Position numbers and translations under genes: made by a program
The notes under the pieces: generated by a model
The model's input: only the letters and a program-made list of their open reading frames with translations
What the model was told of the DNA's origin: nothing
Database searches by the model: none
Assembly (NCBI RefSeq): GCF_963678635.1
Contig: NC_087065.1
Span: 16,916,458 to 16,980,457 of the forward strand
Source of the DNA: Symsagittifera roscoffensis
Lineage: Eukaryota > Xenacoelomorpha > Acoela > Convolutidae
Reading direction: 5' to 3'
Length of the DNA stretch: 64,000 bases
In this document: one piece after another, positions 32,230-44,226 of the stretch
Layout of the letters: each line of letters begins with the position of its first letter
Numbering within the stretch: position 1 is the stretch's first letter

Positions 32230-34221
32230 TTACTTTTTTGTTACTTTTTGGTAAATTTCATTGTGTTTTTTATCTCTGTTTAAAATCCATTCGGTGTGTG
32301 TACCGGAGGCTAATTTAAGAATTTGTGGGTGATGAAAATGATCTTCATCGTGTGTATGTAAAGGTAGGTTATAACAAATTGAGTCTTTATTTGGTTGACA
32401 ATAACCTTGTGCGTTTTTATGAGAGTTTGCTGTAAACATTATTGGTTTGCGTGGCTTTTGGTTAAAAACCATTTCATATGGTGACATTCCTAGAGTTGTC
32501 GTAATTTGTAAATTATATGCTAAGGGAAATAATTTTACATCTGCTGACCATTCGGTGTATTTTGTATCATTTCCATTGATGATACATCTGAGATATTCTT
32601 GTAATGAACGGTTCATACCTTCGACTAAGCCGTTTGTCCAAGGTGCATGAGATGTACGTGGTTTGTGTTTGATGTTATATAAATGACATAGTGTGATGAT
32701 TTCATTATTTATGAATTCTGTACCGTTGTCTGTAACTAAAATTTCTGGTAGTCCAAATTTGGCTATCCAGTGTTCATAAAGCGTTGTGTAAGCGTAATAA
32801 GCGTTACAATGTGGTACTGGGTTAAGTGCTACATAATGTGTAAATGCGTCAACAATTACCATAATGTAGGAGTTTCCTTCTGATGAGGGTGAAATTGGTC
32901 CTTTAGTATCAAATGAGATACGGTGGTTAAAGTACAAACTGTGTCCTTTAAAATCTTGTTTTTGTGCTATTTGTTTTTGATTTGGGTAAGGTTTATTTAG
33001 TTGGCATACTATACAGTCATTGCATAGTACTTTTATCCAAATTGGTGCATTTGGGAAACAAAAGTTTTGTATGAAATTTGAATATGTTTTCTCTGATCCA
33101 GAGTGTCCTTTAATATTTTGTGTATGTGAAATATTAAAAGCTATGAGAATCATACTTAAAGGGAGACATGGAACTGTAGATTCATTTAAGTTATATTCCA
33201 AAAGGTCTGTATTTTCGTTAATTGTTGTGTTATTAAATTTTCGAAAGTATCGGAGGAGTGTTTTGTTTCCTAAAATAGTTGAATCTGCCTTGACAGGTTT
33301 AGTTTTATATTTGTGCCATGATTTTAGTTGTCTAATTACCGGGTCAAGATTTTGATATTGTTTCAATGTTGAAATTGTAATTGTTTCTGTTGGGGGGAGA
33401 AAAATGTTTTCAATTTCTATTTTAGATAAGGGTATTGTATCAAGTGGGTCATGGAGGTCAAAAACTTGATTTATTGTGTATTTTGAATCGTTTGTTTGTG
33501 GTCCTGATAAATTTATTTTATCAGTTAAGTTTTCTTTTTCAATTAGTGGAAAAAGATCTTTTTTAGGTGGGTGTTGTTTTATTCTTTTTTGTTGGGTGTT
33601 ATTTTTTATCCATTGTGAATATGGGATTGGTTTAAAAGATGATGTTCCAAGTAGGTCAACTTCATAGTGATTATTTTGACAATCTAAGTAAAGTGGGAAA
33701 TGTTGTAAACTATTTATCTGTGATTGTTCAACGTTAGTTTTTACTGCATATTTGCATTCCAATCGGGGTGATGTTTCATTTTCTGCAAGGTAGAATTTTA
33801 TATTTTTGGGTATTTCAACTGTGGTTTTACGTGTAAGTAATTCCGGTGGCGTATTTTGACTTAAAGTGTCTGGTAATGCAAGATTTCTTCCTGCGGTCCA
33901 AACTATATGTAGGTTTGGGAGTTTCATTAAAATTAGTTGAAATCTATAAACTCGGTGGTTTGGATTAGATTTTTGTGTAAAGAGAAAAATGATTGGTTTG
34001 TGATCTGTAAATAGAACTGTTGGATGTTTTGATCCAAGTATCAGAAATTCATATTCTGTTAGTGTATATATTATGGCTGTACATTCTCTCATTAGAGTTG
34101 AGATTCGTAGCTCTGCTTGAGTGAATAAGCGAGAATTTGCTGATATAAGGTTCATTTTATTTGTACCATTATGTGATTGTAATAATGCTGCGCCGATGCC
34201 AAAGTTCGAAGCATCGCACAT
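32230..34221 (-). pseudogene. pol: Element B RNase H and integrase (663-codon open part)
   Basis: An open frame starting inside RNase H (MCDASNFGIGAALLQ; later MRECTAIIYTLTEYE and FTDHKP). It then has the integrase zinc-binding HHCC region (HTQNIKGHSG ... CNDCIVC) and the DDE core (FDTKGP, VTDNGTEF, LVEGMNRSL). All three acidic residues are present. It is cut off from RT by an 8-bp deletion near 34240-34250 and loses its C-terminus at 32230, so no complete Pol is made. Confidence 0.88.
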
Positions 34222-34441
34222 TGCATAAAATGGTTGATTTGGATCTGTTTGAAATTTGTTCAGTTAAGAGTTTCTTTCTTTCTTCAAATCGTGCTTGATG
34301 TTCTGTATACCATTCAAAATTATTTTGTTGTCTAAGTATATTATAGAATGGTCTTAGGTATAATTGCATTTTATAAACATATTTGCTTAAAAAATTTAAC
34401 ATTCCAAGGAATTCTTGGATTTTCTTTTTATTTGTTGGTGG
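34222..34441 (-). pseudogene. pol: Element B RT-RNase H connection (frame-disrupted)
   Basis: Thumb/connection sequence (FLGMLNFLSKYVYKMQLYLRPFYNIL) in a frame separated from RT by a TAA (the Gln codon CAA of copy A) and from RNase H by the 8-bp deletion. Confidence 0.75.
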
Positions 34442-35287
34442 TTAGAGTTTCTGAATAGCGTCAATGCGTGATTTTAATGGAGTGATTGTTTTTCTTTCTA
34501 TATTATGTCCTAAGAAATTAACTCTTGTCAAAAAGAAGTGTGATTTATCAGGGGCGGCCTTCAGATTTTTGTTCTGAAGTATTTGGTGATATTGTTCGAA
34601 AACATAGAACATTTCTTCTTTAGTCTGTGATTGCATAAAAACATCGTCTAAATAGGTGATTACGTTTTTCTTGAGTATTAGTGGTCGAAAAATTTTGCTC
34701 ATAAAAGCTGAAAATGCTGCTGGTCCTATGGATATTCCATAGAATAAGCGGTTGAATTCATATTGTTGGTTTCCAATAACAAATTGTGTTAAACGTCGTG
34801 ATTGTTCATCTAATGGCATTTGGTTATATGCACTGTTCATATCTGCGGTTGTAGAGTATTTTCCGTTTATTTTTGTTAGAATAACTTGTATTGGTTCAAT
34901 AGGCCAATTACACTTTGATTCATCTATAAGTGAGTTGAGGTATTTAGCGTCGAGAACAATTTTTAATGATTCTCCTTTGGCTAGAATGATAACAGGGTTG
35001 ATAAATGTGTTGCCTTTTGGTTGTTCTTCTTTATTTACTGGTGAGATAATGTTGTATTGTTCTAAAATGTCGAGTAATCTGTTCACTTTATCGTGTAAAT
35101 GAATTGGTACTTTACTTGCTCTTTGTTTTTTGAAAATTGCGTCTGGTTTTAATGGGAGATGTAGTGATGAGCTGATTTTGCCAACATCAAATTTGGATGT
35201 TGCATAGACTGATGAATATTTAATTAGCTGTTTGGCTAATTTTTCAAATTCGTCTTGTGTTATTTGTGAATGTTGGAAATTAAACAT
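34442..35287 (-). pseudogene. pol: Element B reverse transcriptase core
   Basis: 281 open codons with the RT landmarks: VPIHLHDKVNRLLD, LDAKYLNSLI, TADMNSAYNQMPLD, FNRLFYGISIGPAAF, and the catalytic YLDDVF. It then stops at a TAA where A has CAA. Upstream it should be fused to protease; that joint is shifted in B near 35385. Confidence 0.88.
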
Positions 35288-36106
35288 CGTTAAAAATTTC
35301 TGTTGATTCTCTGTGTAGTTTTTTATGTTGAATGTCGGTTTGAAATATGGGGTTTTTGTGAAATAATCCTTATTTCTTTTTTCGTTTTCTTATTATATTA
35401 TTTATGGATAATTCTTCATTAAGAATTGTGGATTGACAAATATCTAATAATTGGAGTATATTATTTACGCGATATGCTTTTTCGTGTATTGGTGATATTG
35501 TAGCGTTGGTTTAGCAATAGCCTAAAAGTCCTAAAGGTAATGTTACTTGGTAAGGTGTGTTGTTGTATACATGTAAGGAAATAATATCGGAATTTGAGTT
35601 TTTCAAATATTTTATTGATGAGATTGTGATTTTGAAAAATTTATGAATAGGTTTGAATTCAAAATCTGACATATAAAATTTTTGTTTGTTTTGTATTTTA
35701 TCATATTGGTGAACTTGTTTTATTGAAAAATTGTATATGTTTCCTGATAGTGGTTTCAAGTGTTTTCTTTGTTGGTTAAATATTGGATAGAATTTTGAAA
35801 AGAATGGTGGTTGTTTATTTAATCTTTGAAAAAATGTTAGGGATGTGTCTTTTGTTTTTGTATATTTATCTTTGATTAATATTTTACTGTTCAAGATGTT
35901 GATTGTTGGTATATATTTAGAGATAAATGGTATTCCAATGATATTGTGTTTAATATCAGTGATATGGAATATTTGTTTAAATGGTTTAGTTAAAATTTTA
36001 TTTTGCTCCATTGTTCTTGTGGGGAGAAGAAATAATTGAATTTTTCCGTAGTTTATTAATGTTGATCCTTGTGCTGTTGCTAGTTTGCTGGAGGTTTCAA
36101 GAGGTG
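35288..36106 (-). pseudogene. pro: Element B protease C-terminal part and PR-RT linker
   Basis: 35511-36011 is open in one frame (MEQNKILTKPF..., including IIGIPFISKYIP and FYMSDFEFKPIHKFF). The linker at 35390-35515 is shifted relative to A. Frame breaks are single-base changes at a premature TAG (35511) and in the A-rich stretch near 35385. Confidence 0.75.
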
Positions 36107-38412
36107 TTAGCTTTGGGTGTAAGGTTTTATTTCATTCCATGTGGGAATGTTTATTATATTTGATTCTGCTCCTGAATCAATTAGAAAATCAACTTCAAGA
36201 TCTGGTGGTTGAAATTCTTTGTTTCTTGGACTTTCTAAGAGAAATGGTATTGTCCAAATTTTTTCTTTGGGTTGTTCTTTTTGTATATTTTGATAGATGT
36301 GATTTGTATTCAAGCATTTTGTTTTGTCATTCTCATTGGGTTGATTTGTAGTGTTCGTCGTTGGTTTGGAATGGATGGGTTCAATATAATAATTGTGAAG
36401 GAGTTCTGATTGATTTTCATATATGTGTGATGAAAATGGTTGTTCATATATGACAGGTTCATAGTCATTTTCGACTGCTATCATATTGATGGAGATAGTG
36501 TTTTCTGTTTCACTTTCTGAGTCTGATGATCCACAGTTTATTTGATTGAGTTGTAACGTATCATTTACTGTGTCATCAATACCTGGAGGGTCTGATGTTG
36601 TTTCTGGATTTGACTGTACTTGATTAATATGTCTTTGATGTTTAGGTGTACTGCTTCTGTGGCGGTTATTAGAATTATTATAGTGATTATTATTCCGGTG
36701 TGGTGATTGGGAATAATTTCTATAACGATTATTATAACTTGAATGTCGATTTTGTGAATTATTTCGCGATCTATTTTGATAATTACCGTTTGATCTATTA
36801 TATGAGTTATTTCTTGATCGATTGTTTGGATAATACTGATTTCGATTATTGGAATAGTTTCTATTTCTATTATATGATGAGTTTCGTGACTGATTGTTTG
36901 GATAGTATCTATTTCTTGATTGGGAATTAGATCTAGAAACAAATTGTGTTGTGTTTGAATTAGATCTGGAGTAGTTATTTCTACTATTTGGTCTATTGTA
37001 GTGATTTTGTGACGAATTTTGTGTATTTCTTCGTTCTGGCGATCTTCCTCTATAACTTGAGTTATGTGGTGATTGATTTCTTGAATAATTTGTATTGTTC
37101 GGGAGTGGTTTTCTTGTTTTCCTGAACTGTTGTTGCTGTACACATTTTTGTTCGGTAGATTTTGATCTTTTTTCATGTATTGATAGAATGATTTATTTGG
37201 TTCTTTATATTTTTGAGGTTTATTTTGATTGTCTTGCTGTTTTTGTCTACATTCAGAAATACTATGTCCGTATCGTCGGCAATAATTACACCATTTTTTG
37301 AAAGATGGTTTGCCTTTAAAGTTTGGGTGTTTTTCATAAATATTGAGTATTTCAGTGATTTTTTCAACGAGGTCTGTATCTGATTCCTGTATATTGTTGA
37401 TATTTGTGGAATTTGTTTCAATTCGGTTAACATATTGTAATTTCAGATTTTCTGTTTCTTCGAGTTTCATTGTGATTTCTGCTTGTTCTAGTTTGTCTAC
37501 TAGTTTTCGAAAATCTAAATCGGGTTCTCGAATTGAAGAAGGGTGGGATGCTCTCTTTTTTATTGCTATTTTCCTTAATTGCGGTGTTAAGGTCATCATT
37601 AGGATTTCTGTCATTTTTGTGTTTTTATAGTCATGTGTATTTAATGAATATGCTTTTCGAACTAGTGTTTCGATGGGTACTGCTAATTGCTTGATGGTTT
37701 CATTTGGTAATCTGCAAATTTCATTACATAAAACTCTTTGTTGTTGTTTGTTTCTTTCTGAGTCAAACATTTTTGAAAATTCTTGTGTAAACCTTTTCCA
37801 ATTTGATTTTATTTCTAGAGGCAATACTGAAAACCATTTTTGGGCTGCGCCGTCTAAAGTTGTTTGTATCAACGCTGTGCGTCGATGTATCCAGTTTTGA
37901 TGTAGTGGCGTATTAATTGGTTCAGGTCCTATATTTAAAATCAAATTTGCTGTTACTGCATTTAAATAGTCTTCTACAGAATATTCAGGGTCTGTTCCTG
38001 TGAATACCATTAAAGGTTTATTTGATGTTATTGATGATCCACCCATAAGGTATGGATTCATTGTCATTTGTAATGATTCTGCTGCATTTGGCATTTGAGA
38101 AAAATTTGAAAGTTGATTTCTTGTTATTTCGTGTTGTTGAAGATAATATGGGAGTGGTATTTCATTTTGCATTTGTGTCGGTTGATACGAGTGTGTGATC
38201 ATTGGGTTTTGTTGCTGAATTGGTTGAAAATATTGTGTATTAATTGGGTTTTGTTGCTGAATTGGTTGTTGATTTTGTGTATCTATCGGTTGTGGAGAAA
38301 AAATTCTATGATTTGTATGTGGTTTCTGTACTCCTTGTCCACGATATTCTTGATTATATGGTGCAAATATATCTGGTTGTAAAAAATCATCATCTGAGGA
38401 TAAGTAATCCAT
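36107..38412 (-). pseudogene. gag: Element B gag capsid/nucleocapsid half and protease active site
   Basis: Capsid core and CCHC knuckle as in A. A 5-bp insertion near 37115 moves the frame, so the 615-codon open frame ends in a non-native Ile/Thr/His-rich tail at 36565. The native frame reappears at 36484 (MIAVENDYEP) and carries the protease site FLIDSGAES, ending at 36107 at the frame change shared with A. Confidence 0.85.
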
Positions 38413-38417
38413 TTGAT

Positions 38418-39818
38418 TTAGTATTTTTTTTTACTTTTATTTTGTTGAAAAAATGGATAGTTTTCACTACGATCCTGTGAAGGATGTAAATTTGTTTGAA
38501 AATTTACTGAATTAGTTTGTGCTATTGGGTTATCCCAGTTTCGAGATCTTGTATAATTATTAAAATTTTTTCGTGGGGGATAATTTGTTTTTGATGGATG
38601 TGTGTAATTATAATTATGTTCTGCAAAATTGTTTCTAGTGAACGTTTTACATGTTTTTGACGGTATTGTCATGGGTCTGTATGTTTGATAATCCATGTGT
38701 GAATATTTTGGGGCAACCGAAGGTTTAACGGTTGATTGTAAGGTTACCTGTGTTTGTGAAGGGTTTGTATTTCTTGGTGTTGTTAAGTTTGGACGTATCG
38801 GTGAAATGCTTTGTTGTGTAGTTGTTGTGTGTACGATTTCTTCATTTATGAAGTGTGATGGTGTCTGGATATCTTGTTGAGTGAGATTCCTAGTTCCATT
38901 GAGGTTTTCATTGTGTATGACTGTGGAGTTTAAACTATTATTTTGCATATCAGGTAAAAATGTATTATAGTTTAATGGTGTTGCATCAATGGTTAATGGT
39001 ATTACTCTTACATAATCTCTTACATAAGATATTGTACTTATTGCTTGACTGGAGATTGATTGTGGGATATTTATGAATGCATAATGAGACCATTCGGGGT
39101 CCCAAACATAGTCTGATTGTTCTGTGATGGCAGTTTCATCGTTTGAGTTTTGAGGTCTAAAATTTTTTCTTGCATGTGAAATTAAATCTATATTATGTGT
39201 GAAATAATCTATTATAAACCATGCCAGAATTTTTTGTAAGTCGTGTTTTGTATGTTGTGAAACTTCATCTTTAGTGAAATTTTCTTGAATTATATTTAGA
39301 AAACTAGAGAGTAGTGTGATTTCATGTCGTACTCTTATGTGTTTAGATGTTTCTGTCGGTGAGACATTTGGGATTGGGATTTCGTTTTCTAATATCGAGA
39401 TATAACTATATATTATTGCAAAAACTTCATTGGTGAATATGGAGTTTGCTCTTTGTGAGTTATGATATTGTATGCTTTTTATATATTCTGAGAATACTTT
39501 TGAAAATTCTAAATCAAGGTCGTCTGTTTGAATTACATATTTGCTGTGATTCTGGTTTGGTGAGCTGAATTCTATGGAGTAGATTCCGTATTGTTGTGTT
39601 AAGTTACATATATCTTTCAGATAGTGATCGATGATTTGTCTTTTGATCTTTACATCTGGGAACTCTGTTTTACATGGACTGATTCCGGGTTCAAACAAAT
39701 TTAAGAGTAAACTTTTGCAAAATATATGCTGTCCTCTATCAGTGGTTGCATCTACAATGAAGGGGAAGATATCATCATCATCTGGACTTTCTTCACCTGG
39801 GGTGTGCGTTGAGCTCAT
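38418..39818 (-). CDS. gag: Element B Gag N-terminal half, 466 aa
   Basis: An open 466-codon frame from MSSTHTPGEE. It ends six bases before the capsid half, because an A-rich stretch at 38418-38445 differs from A, where the two halves are in the same frame. Residues ~15-290 look helical and folded; ~310-466 are Thr/Gln/Pro-rich. The family is not recognised. In the parental element it was most likely one protein with the capsid half. Confidence 0.65.
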   Translation of the reverse strand: MSSTHTPGEESPDDDDIFPFIVDATTDRGQHIFCKSLLLNLFEPGISPCKTEFPDVKIKRQIIDHYLKDICNLTQQYGIYSIEFSSPNQNHSKYVIQTDDLDLEFSKVFSEYIKSIQYHNSQRANSIFTNEVFAIIYSYISILENEIPIPNVSPTETSKHIRVRHEITLLSSFLNIIQENFTKDEVSQHTKHDLQKILAWFIIDYFTHNIDLISHARKNFRPQNSNDETAITEQSDYVWDPEWSHYAFINIPQSISSQAISTISYVRDYVRVIPLTIDATPLNYNTFLPDMQNNSLNSTVIHNENLNGTRNLTQQDIQTPSHFINEEIVHTTTTQQSISPIRPNLTTPRNTNPSQTQVTLQSTVKPSVAPKYSHMDYQTYRPMTIPSKTCKTFTRNNFAEHNYNYTHPSKTNYPPRKNFNNYTRSRNWDNPIAQTNSVNFQTNLHPSQDRSENYPFFQQNKSKKKY

Positions 39819-40260
39819 TTTTTCGTTTGATGACTGTTAATATGTAATTATCAATGTGTCTAATTGGTTGATTCCAATTGTATAAGTAAACTGGTTTGTG
39901 TTTATATTGCTTTTTTATTCTTCTTTTTCCTCTTTTTGATGAATTTGAAGTTGTTTCTGAGTCGGAAAAATATAATTGATCGTGAATGGGGCAATTTTTA
40001 TCTATAGATTCTTTTAATTTATAAAGTTCGTCTAAACTGCTGGTTTCTGATTCTGAAAATGCGTTTCGGTTTTTTGAAAATCTTTTTCGTGTTATTTGTC
40101 TTTGTTTAGTTATGATTTTTCTTTTTAGTGTTTGTCGTTTTGTTCTAATGTATCCAACTGTTTGTGTATGAGGTGTGATTACAAGGTCGTATTTTTTGTT
40201 ATCTATTTCACAATTGTGTAAAACGATTGTTTGTTTATTTCCTAGGTTTTTAAATGACAT
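39793..40260 (-). CDS. ORF1 of element B, 155 aa
   Basis: Identical at protein level to 18494-18961 in element A, with the same 26-nt overlap with gag. Among the blocks of this family it is one of the few intact in both A and B. Confidence 0.65.
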   Translation of the reverse strand: MSFKNLGNKQTIVLHNCEIDNKKYDLVITPHTQTVGYIRTKRQTLKRKIITKQRQITRKRFSKNRNAFSESETSSLDELYKLKESIDKNCPIHDQLYFSDSETTSNSSKRGKRRIKKQYKHKPVYLYNWNQPIRHIDNYILTVIKRKNELNAHPR

Positions 40261-41490
40261 AAGGTTTAGGATGACGGATGCAAAGGGTTGTTAAATGATT
40301 TCTATTTTCTTAGACTGTTAGTCCTTACGATTTTTTGGTTAGCCTAACCTGGGTGTATTTGTTCAGGGTTGGAGAGAAAAATATATCGATTCCGAAGAAT
40401 GATTTTATACTTTCTCGTGGCTAGTATAAGCTAAGGTGTTAACTTACTTAATCTTACTTAAGGGTAGTGATTGTGTTCAAGGGTTGGAGAATAGTAAATC
40501 GATCCACAAGGTTCAGGTATAATTAGAACGCGAGTAGTTCGTTAGATACTATTTTAAACTTATTAAGTCTAAGATTTATCCTGGGTCTGGTAAGAGGGGG
40601 GATCAAGTGAAGGATGAGTAAGCGAAGTTCTTCACTGTTTATCCTAATTTGAATGATTAGTTTTGTTCAAAAATTTCTGTTAGTCCTGGGTTTTTAGAAA
40701 GGGTTGGAGAGTGAATCGACGTTTGAGGTCTTTAGACACTAGCTAAGTGGGTGGGGGAGAACAAAATTGTTCTTTTTGATCCAAGGATAGGCCTTGATGA
40801 TCAAGTTTTGAATTTAATCAAATAGAAAATAATTTAAGATCCAAGGATGAGCCTTGATGATCTGATTTTAAATTTAAGTGAATTTAAGTTTAAAATGATT
40901 TAAATTTGTGTAAAGAAAATATTTAGTGTTTTTATGATATTAGTGAGCTTATGAATGTTGTTATGTTTAGGTGATGAAGCTGGAACAACAGGATGATTTA
41001 TGATTACTAACCATTTATTGTCATGCTACTAATTTTTATTTTGATTTTTCAATAAATATTTTTCAAACATGTTTTGTATGTTACTGCAGAATTTAGAAAA
41101 ACGATCTGAGATCTTTTTATCAATCGTTATTGTATATTAATAATTTTGTTTTAGCGCCTGAAATGATTTTGAAGAGTGACTTCAAGATTTTATGTTTGCA
41201 AATGAAAATCTAAATTCATTGCTAGTAGTATTCTAAATACAAAAGTTTGTGTTGGCTTTTGCCGAACTATCATATAACTATATGGTAAGTTTCTACTTTG
41301 ACGTATGTCGTCTCTGGTTCGAGGTCTTCTTTCAATTCCGGGTAGTTCTGTTATTGTTCGGAATATTGGCTCTGATCTATTGAGTCGTAGAGACATTTCG
41401 ATTAAATTATCGTCGTATAACATTTTGTTAATGTTTTGTCTAAATTCTAATCTATTATTGGTTAATTCTAAGCTATTAAGGTCTTGTTCG
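40261..41490 (-). other. Element B leader
   Basis: About 1.2 kb between primer site and ORF1 containing the hairpin pair (about 40778-40862), the three stem-loop modules and the 77-codon uORF (41190-41423). No other coding capacity. Confidence 0.6.
41190..41423 (-). CDS. Leader uORF of element B, 77 aa
   Basis: Open from ATG 41423, with an Arg-rich middle (ERRPRTRDDIRQSRN). In A the frame stops after 31 codons. It may be a uORF or first coding exon; unknown. Confidence 0.35.
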   Translation of the reverse strand: MLYDDNLIEMSLRLNRSEPIFRTITELPGIERRPRTRDDIRQSRNLPYSYMIVRQKPTQTFVFRILLAMNLDFHLQT

Positions 41491-41508
41491 AGACTTATGG
41501 TCGCACCA
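41491..41508 (-). promoter_or_regulatory. Element B tRNA primer-binding site
   Basis: Plus-strand AGACTTATGGTCGCACCA, i.e. the same 18-nt primer site as in element A, two bases from the 5' LTR. Confidence 0.75.
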
Positions 41509-41510
41509 GA

Positions 41511-41919
41511 TGAGTTATGACCGATGTGTATAACTCATAGAGTAATTTCGGATAGGGTACACCGTCTGCTCGTCACGCTATCTTATTTTCGGCCGGATAG
41601 ATTCGTGCAACTTCTTAGTCTAATACCAATCCTAATCTTACTCTAATACTATCTAGTCTCAGGTTGTTTAACTAGTCTCTGCTAGGCTCAATAGATCTAG
41701 GGTATACTGGTTTATTGCGGCTGCTGAAGTACTCGGGAGAGTTCAACTAATTTCTAAGTTAAATTCAAATCTCTCTGGTGCTGAAATTACAAGTAATTTC
41801 AGCACTTACAAATAAGTGGATTGTTATTCAGATGGATCATGATTGGTTAATATTAAATACTTTACATGGTAAAATATCTAATTTATCCAATCATAAAATG
41901 TAGTTTAGATCAGGTTCCA
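41511..41919 (-). repeat. Element B 5' LTR
   Basis: 409 bp, with TGAGTTATGACC and GGTTCCA at its plus-strand ends. One base shorter than the 3' LTR (tttacatggt versus tttacattggt), plus two substitutions. Confidence 0.93.
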
Positions 41920-42346
41920 ATATGATAAAAAACAAAACAAACAAAAATTTTATATGTCAGATTTTGAATTCAAACCTATTCATAAATTTTTCAAAATCAC
42001 AATCTCATCAATAAAATATTTGAAAAACTCAAATTCCGATATTATTTCCTTACATGTATACAACAACACACCTTACCAAGTATTATTACCTTTAGGACTT
42101 TTAGGCTATTGCGAAACCAACGCTACAATATCACCAATACACGAAAAAGCATATCGCGTAAATAATATACTCCAATTATTAGATATTTGTCAATCCACAA
42201 TTCTTAATGAAGAATTATCCATAAATAATATAATAAGTAACGAAAAAAGAAATACGGATTATTTCACAAAAACCCCATATTTCAAACCGACATTCAACAT
42301 AAAAAAACTACACAGAGAATCAACAGAAATTTTTAACGATGTTTAA
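41920..42346 (+). pseudogene. pro: Element A protease remainder and PR-RT linker
   Basis: Starts with the duplicated ATAT and continues the sequence interrupted at 23082. Open from 41954 (MSDFEFKPIHKFF). It runs past the joint with RT in the wrong frame because of 7 A's at about 42301-42307, where B has 6. Confidence 0.75.
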
Positions 42347-43580
42347 TTTCCAACATTCACAAATAACACAAGACGAATTTGAAAAATTAGCCAAACAGCT
42401 AATTAAATATTCATCAGTCTATGCAACATCCAAATTTGATGTTGGCAAAATCAGCTCATCACTACATCTCCCATTAAAACCAGACGCAGTTTTCAAAAAA
42501 CAAAGAGCAAGTAAAGTACCAATTCACTTACACGATAAAGTGAACAGATTACTCGACATTTTAGAACAATACAACATTATCTCACCAGTAAATAAAGAAG
42601 AACAACCAAAAGGCAACACATTTATCAACCCTGTTATCATTCTAGCCAAAGGAGAATCATTAAAAATTGTTCTCGACGCTAGATACCTCAACTCACTTAT
42701 AGATGAATCAAAGTGTAATTGGCCTATTGAACCAATACAAGTTATTCTAACAAAAATAAACGGAAAATACTCTACAACCGCAGATATGAACAGTGCATAT
42801 AACCAAATGCCATTAGATGAACAATCACGACGTTTAACACAATTTGTTATTGGAAACCAACAATACGAATTCAACCGCTTATTCTATGGAATATCCATAG
42901 GACCAGCAGCATTTTCAGCTTTTATGAGCAAAATTTTTCGACCACTAATACTCAAGAAAAACGTAATCACCTATTTAGACGATGTTTTTATGCAATCACA
43001 GACTAAAGAAGAAATGTTCTATGTTTTCGAACAATATCACCAAATACTTCAGAACGAAAATCTGAAGGCCGCCCCTGATAAATCACACTTCTTTTTGACA
43101 AGAGTTAAATTCTTAGGACATAATATAGAAAGAAAAACAATCACTCCATTAAAATCACGCATTGACGCTATTCAGAAACTCCAACCACCAACAAATAAAA
43201 AGAAAATCCAAGAATTCCTTGGAATGTTAAATTTTTTAAGCAAATATGTTTATAAAATGCAATTATACCTAAGACCATTCTATAATATACTTAGACAACA
43301 AAATAATTTTGAATGGAATACAAAACATCAAGCACGACTTGAAGAAAGAAAGAAACTCTTAACTGAACAAATTTCAAACACAATTCCAGATCCAAATCAA
43401 CCATTTTATGCAATGTGCGATGCTTCGAACTTTGGCATCGGCGCAGCATTATTACAATCACATAATGGTACAAATAAAATGAACCTTATATCAGCAAATT
43501 CTCGCTTATTCACTCAAGCAGAGCTACGAATCTCAACTCTAATGAGAGAATGTACAGCCATAATATATACACTAACATAA
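42339..43580 (+). pseudogene. pol: Element A reverse transcriptase and start of RNase H
   Basis: 413 open codons. RT motifs are VLDARYLNSLI, ADMNSAYNQMP, FYGISIGPAAF and YLDD (42972-42983, residue ~212), then the connection, and RNase H starting AMCDASNFGIGAALLQ with MRECTAIIY. A 4-bp insertion just before 43580 makes a TAA and shifts the frame. The upstream frame joint is also broken, so it is listed as a pseudogene although the RT core itself is undamaged. Confidence 0.9.
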
Positions 43581-44226
43581 CAGAATATGAATTTCTGATA
43601 CTTGGATCAAAACATCCAACAGTTCTATTTACAGATCACAAACCAATCATTTTTCTCTTTACACAAAAATCTAATCCAAACCACCGAGTTTATAGATTTC
43701 AACTAATTTTAATGAAATTCCCAAACTTACATATAGTTTGGACCGCAGGAAAAAATCTTGCATTACCAGACACTTTAAGTCAAAATACGCCACCGGAATT
43801 ACTAACACGTAAAACCACAGTTGAAATACCCAAAAATATAAAATTCTACCTTGCAGAAAATGAAACATCACCCCGATTGGAATGCAAATATGCAGTAAAA
43901 ACTAACGTTGAACAATCACAGATAAATAGTTTACAACATTTCCCACTTTTCTTAGATTGTCAAAATAATCACTATGAAGTTGACCTACATGGAACATCAT
44001 CTTTTAAACCAATCCCATATTCACAATGGATAAAAAATAACACCCAACAAAAAAGAATAAAACAACACCCACCTAAAAAAGATCTTTTTCCACTAATTGA
44101 AAAAGAAAACTTAACTGATAAAATAAATTTATCAGGACCACAAACAAACGATTCAAAATACACAATAAATCAAGTTTTTGACCTCCATGACCCACTTGAT
44201 ACAATACCCTTATCTAAATAGAAATT
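43581..44226 (+). pseudogene. pol: Element A RNase H C-terminus and connector
   Basis: The frame resumes with EYEFLILGSKHPTVLFTDHKP, the RNase H region with its last acidic residue. A ~190-residue spacer follows. It ends at a TAG (44219-44221) created by loss of one A relative to B. Confidence 0.8.

Larger units (their letters stand above)
23083..41919 (-). mobile_element. Element B: complete same-family copy nested in A
   Basis: 18,837 bp, minus strand, with LTRs at 41511-41919 (5') and 23083-23492 (3'). It interrupts the protease region of element A and is bracketed by ATAT (23079-23082 and 41920-41923). Deleting B plus one ATAT restores the sequence seen uninterrupted in B itself near 35700. 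The two LTRs differ by two substitutions and one 1-bp indel. All coding blocks of the family are present, but gag, protease, RT, RNase H, integrase tail and env each carry at least one frameshift, stop or deletion. Confidence 0.95.
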
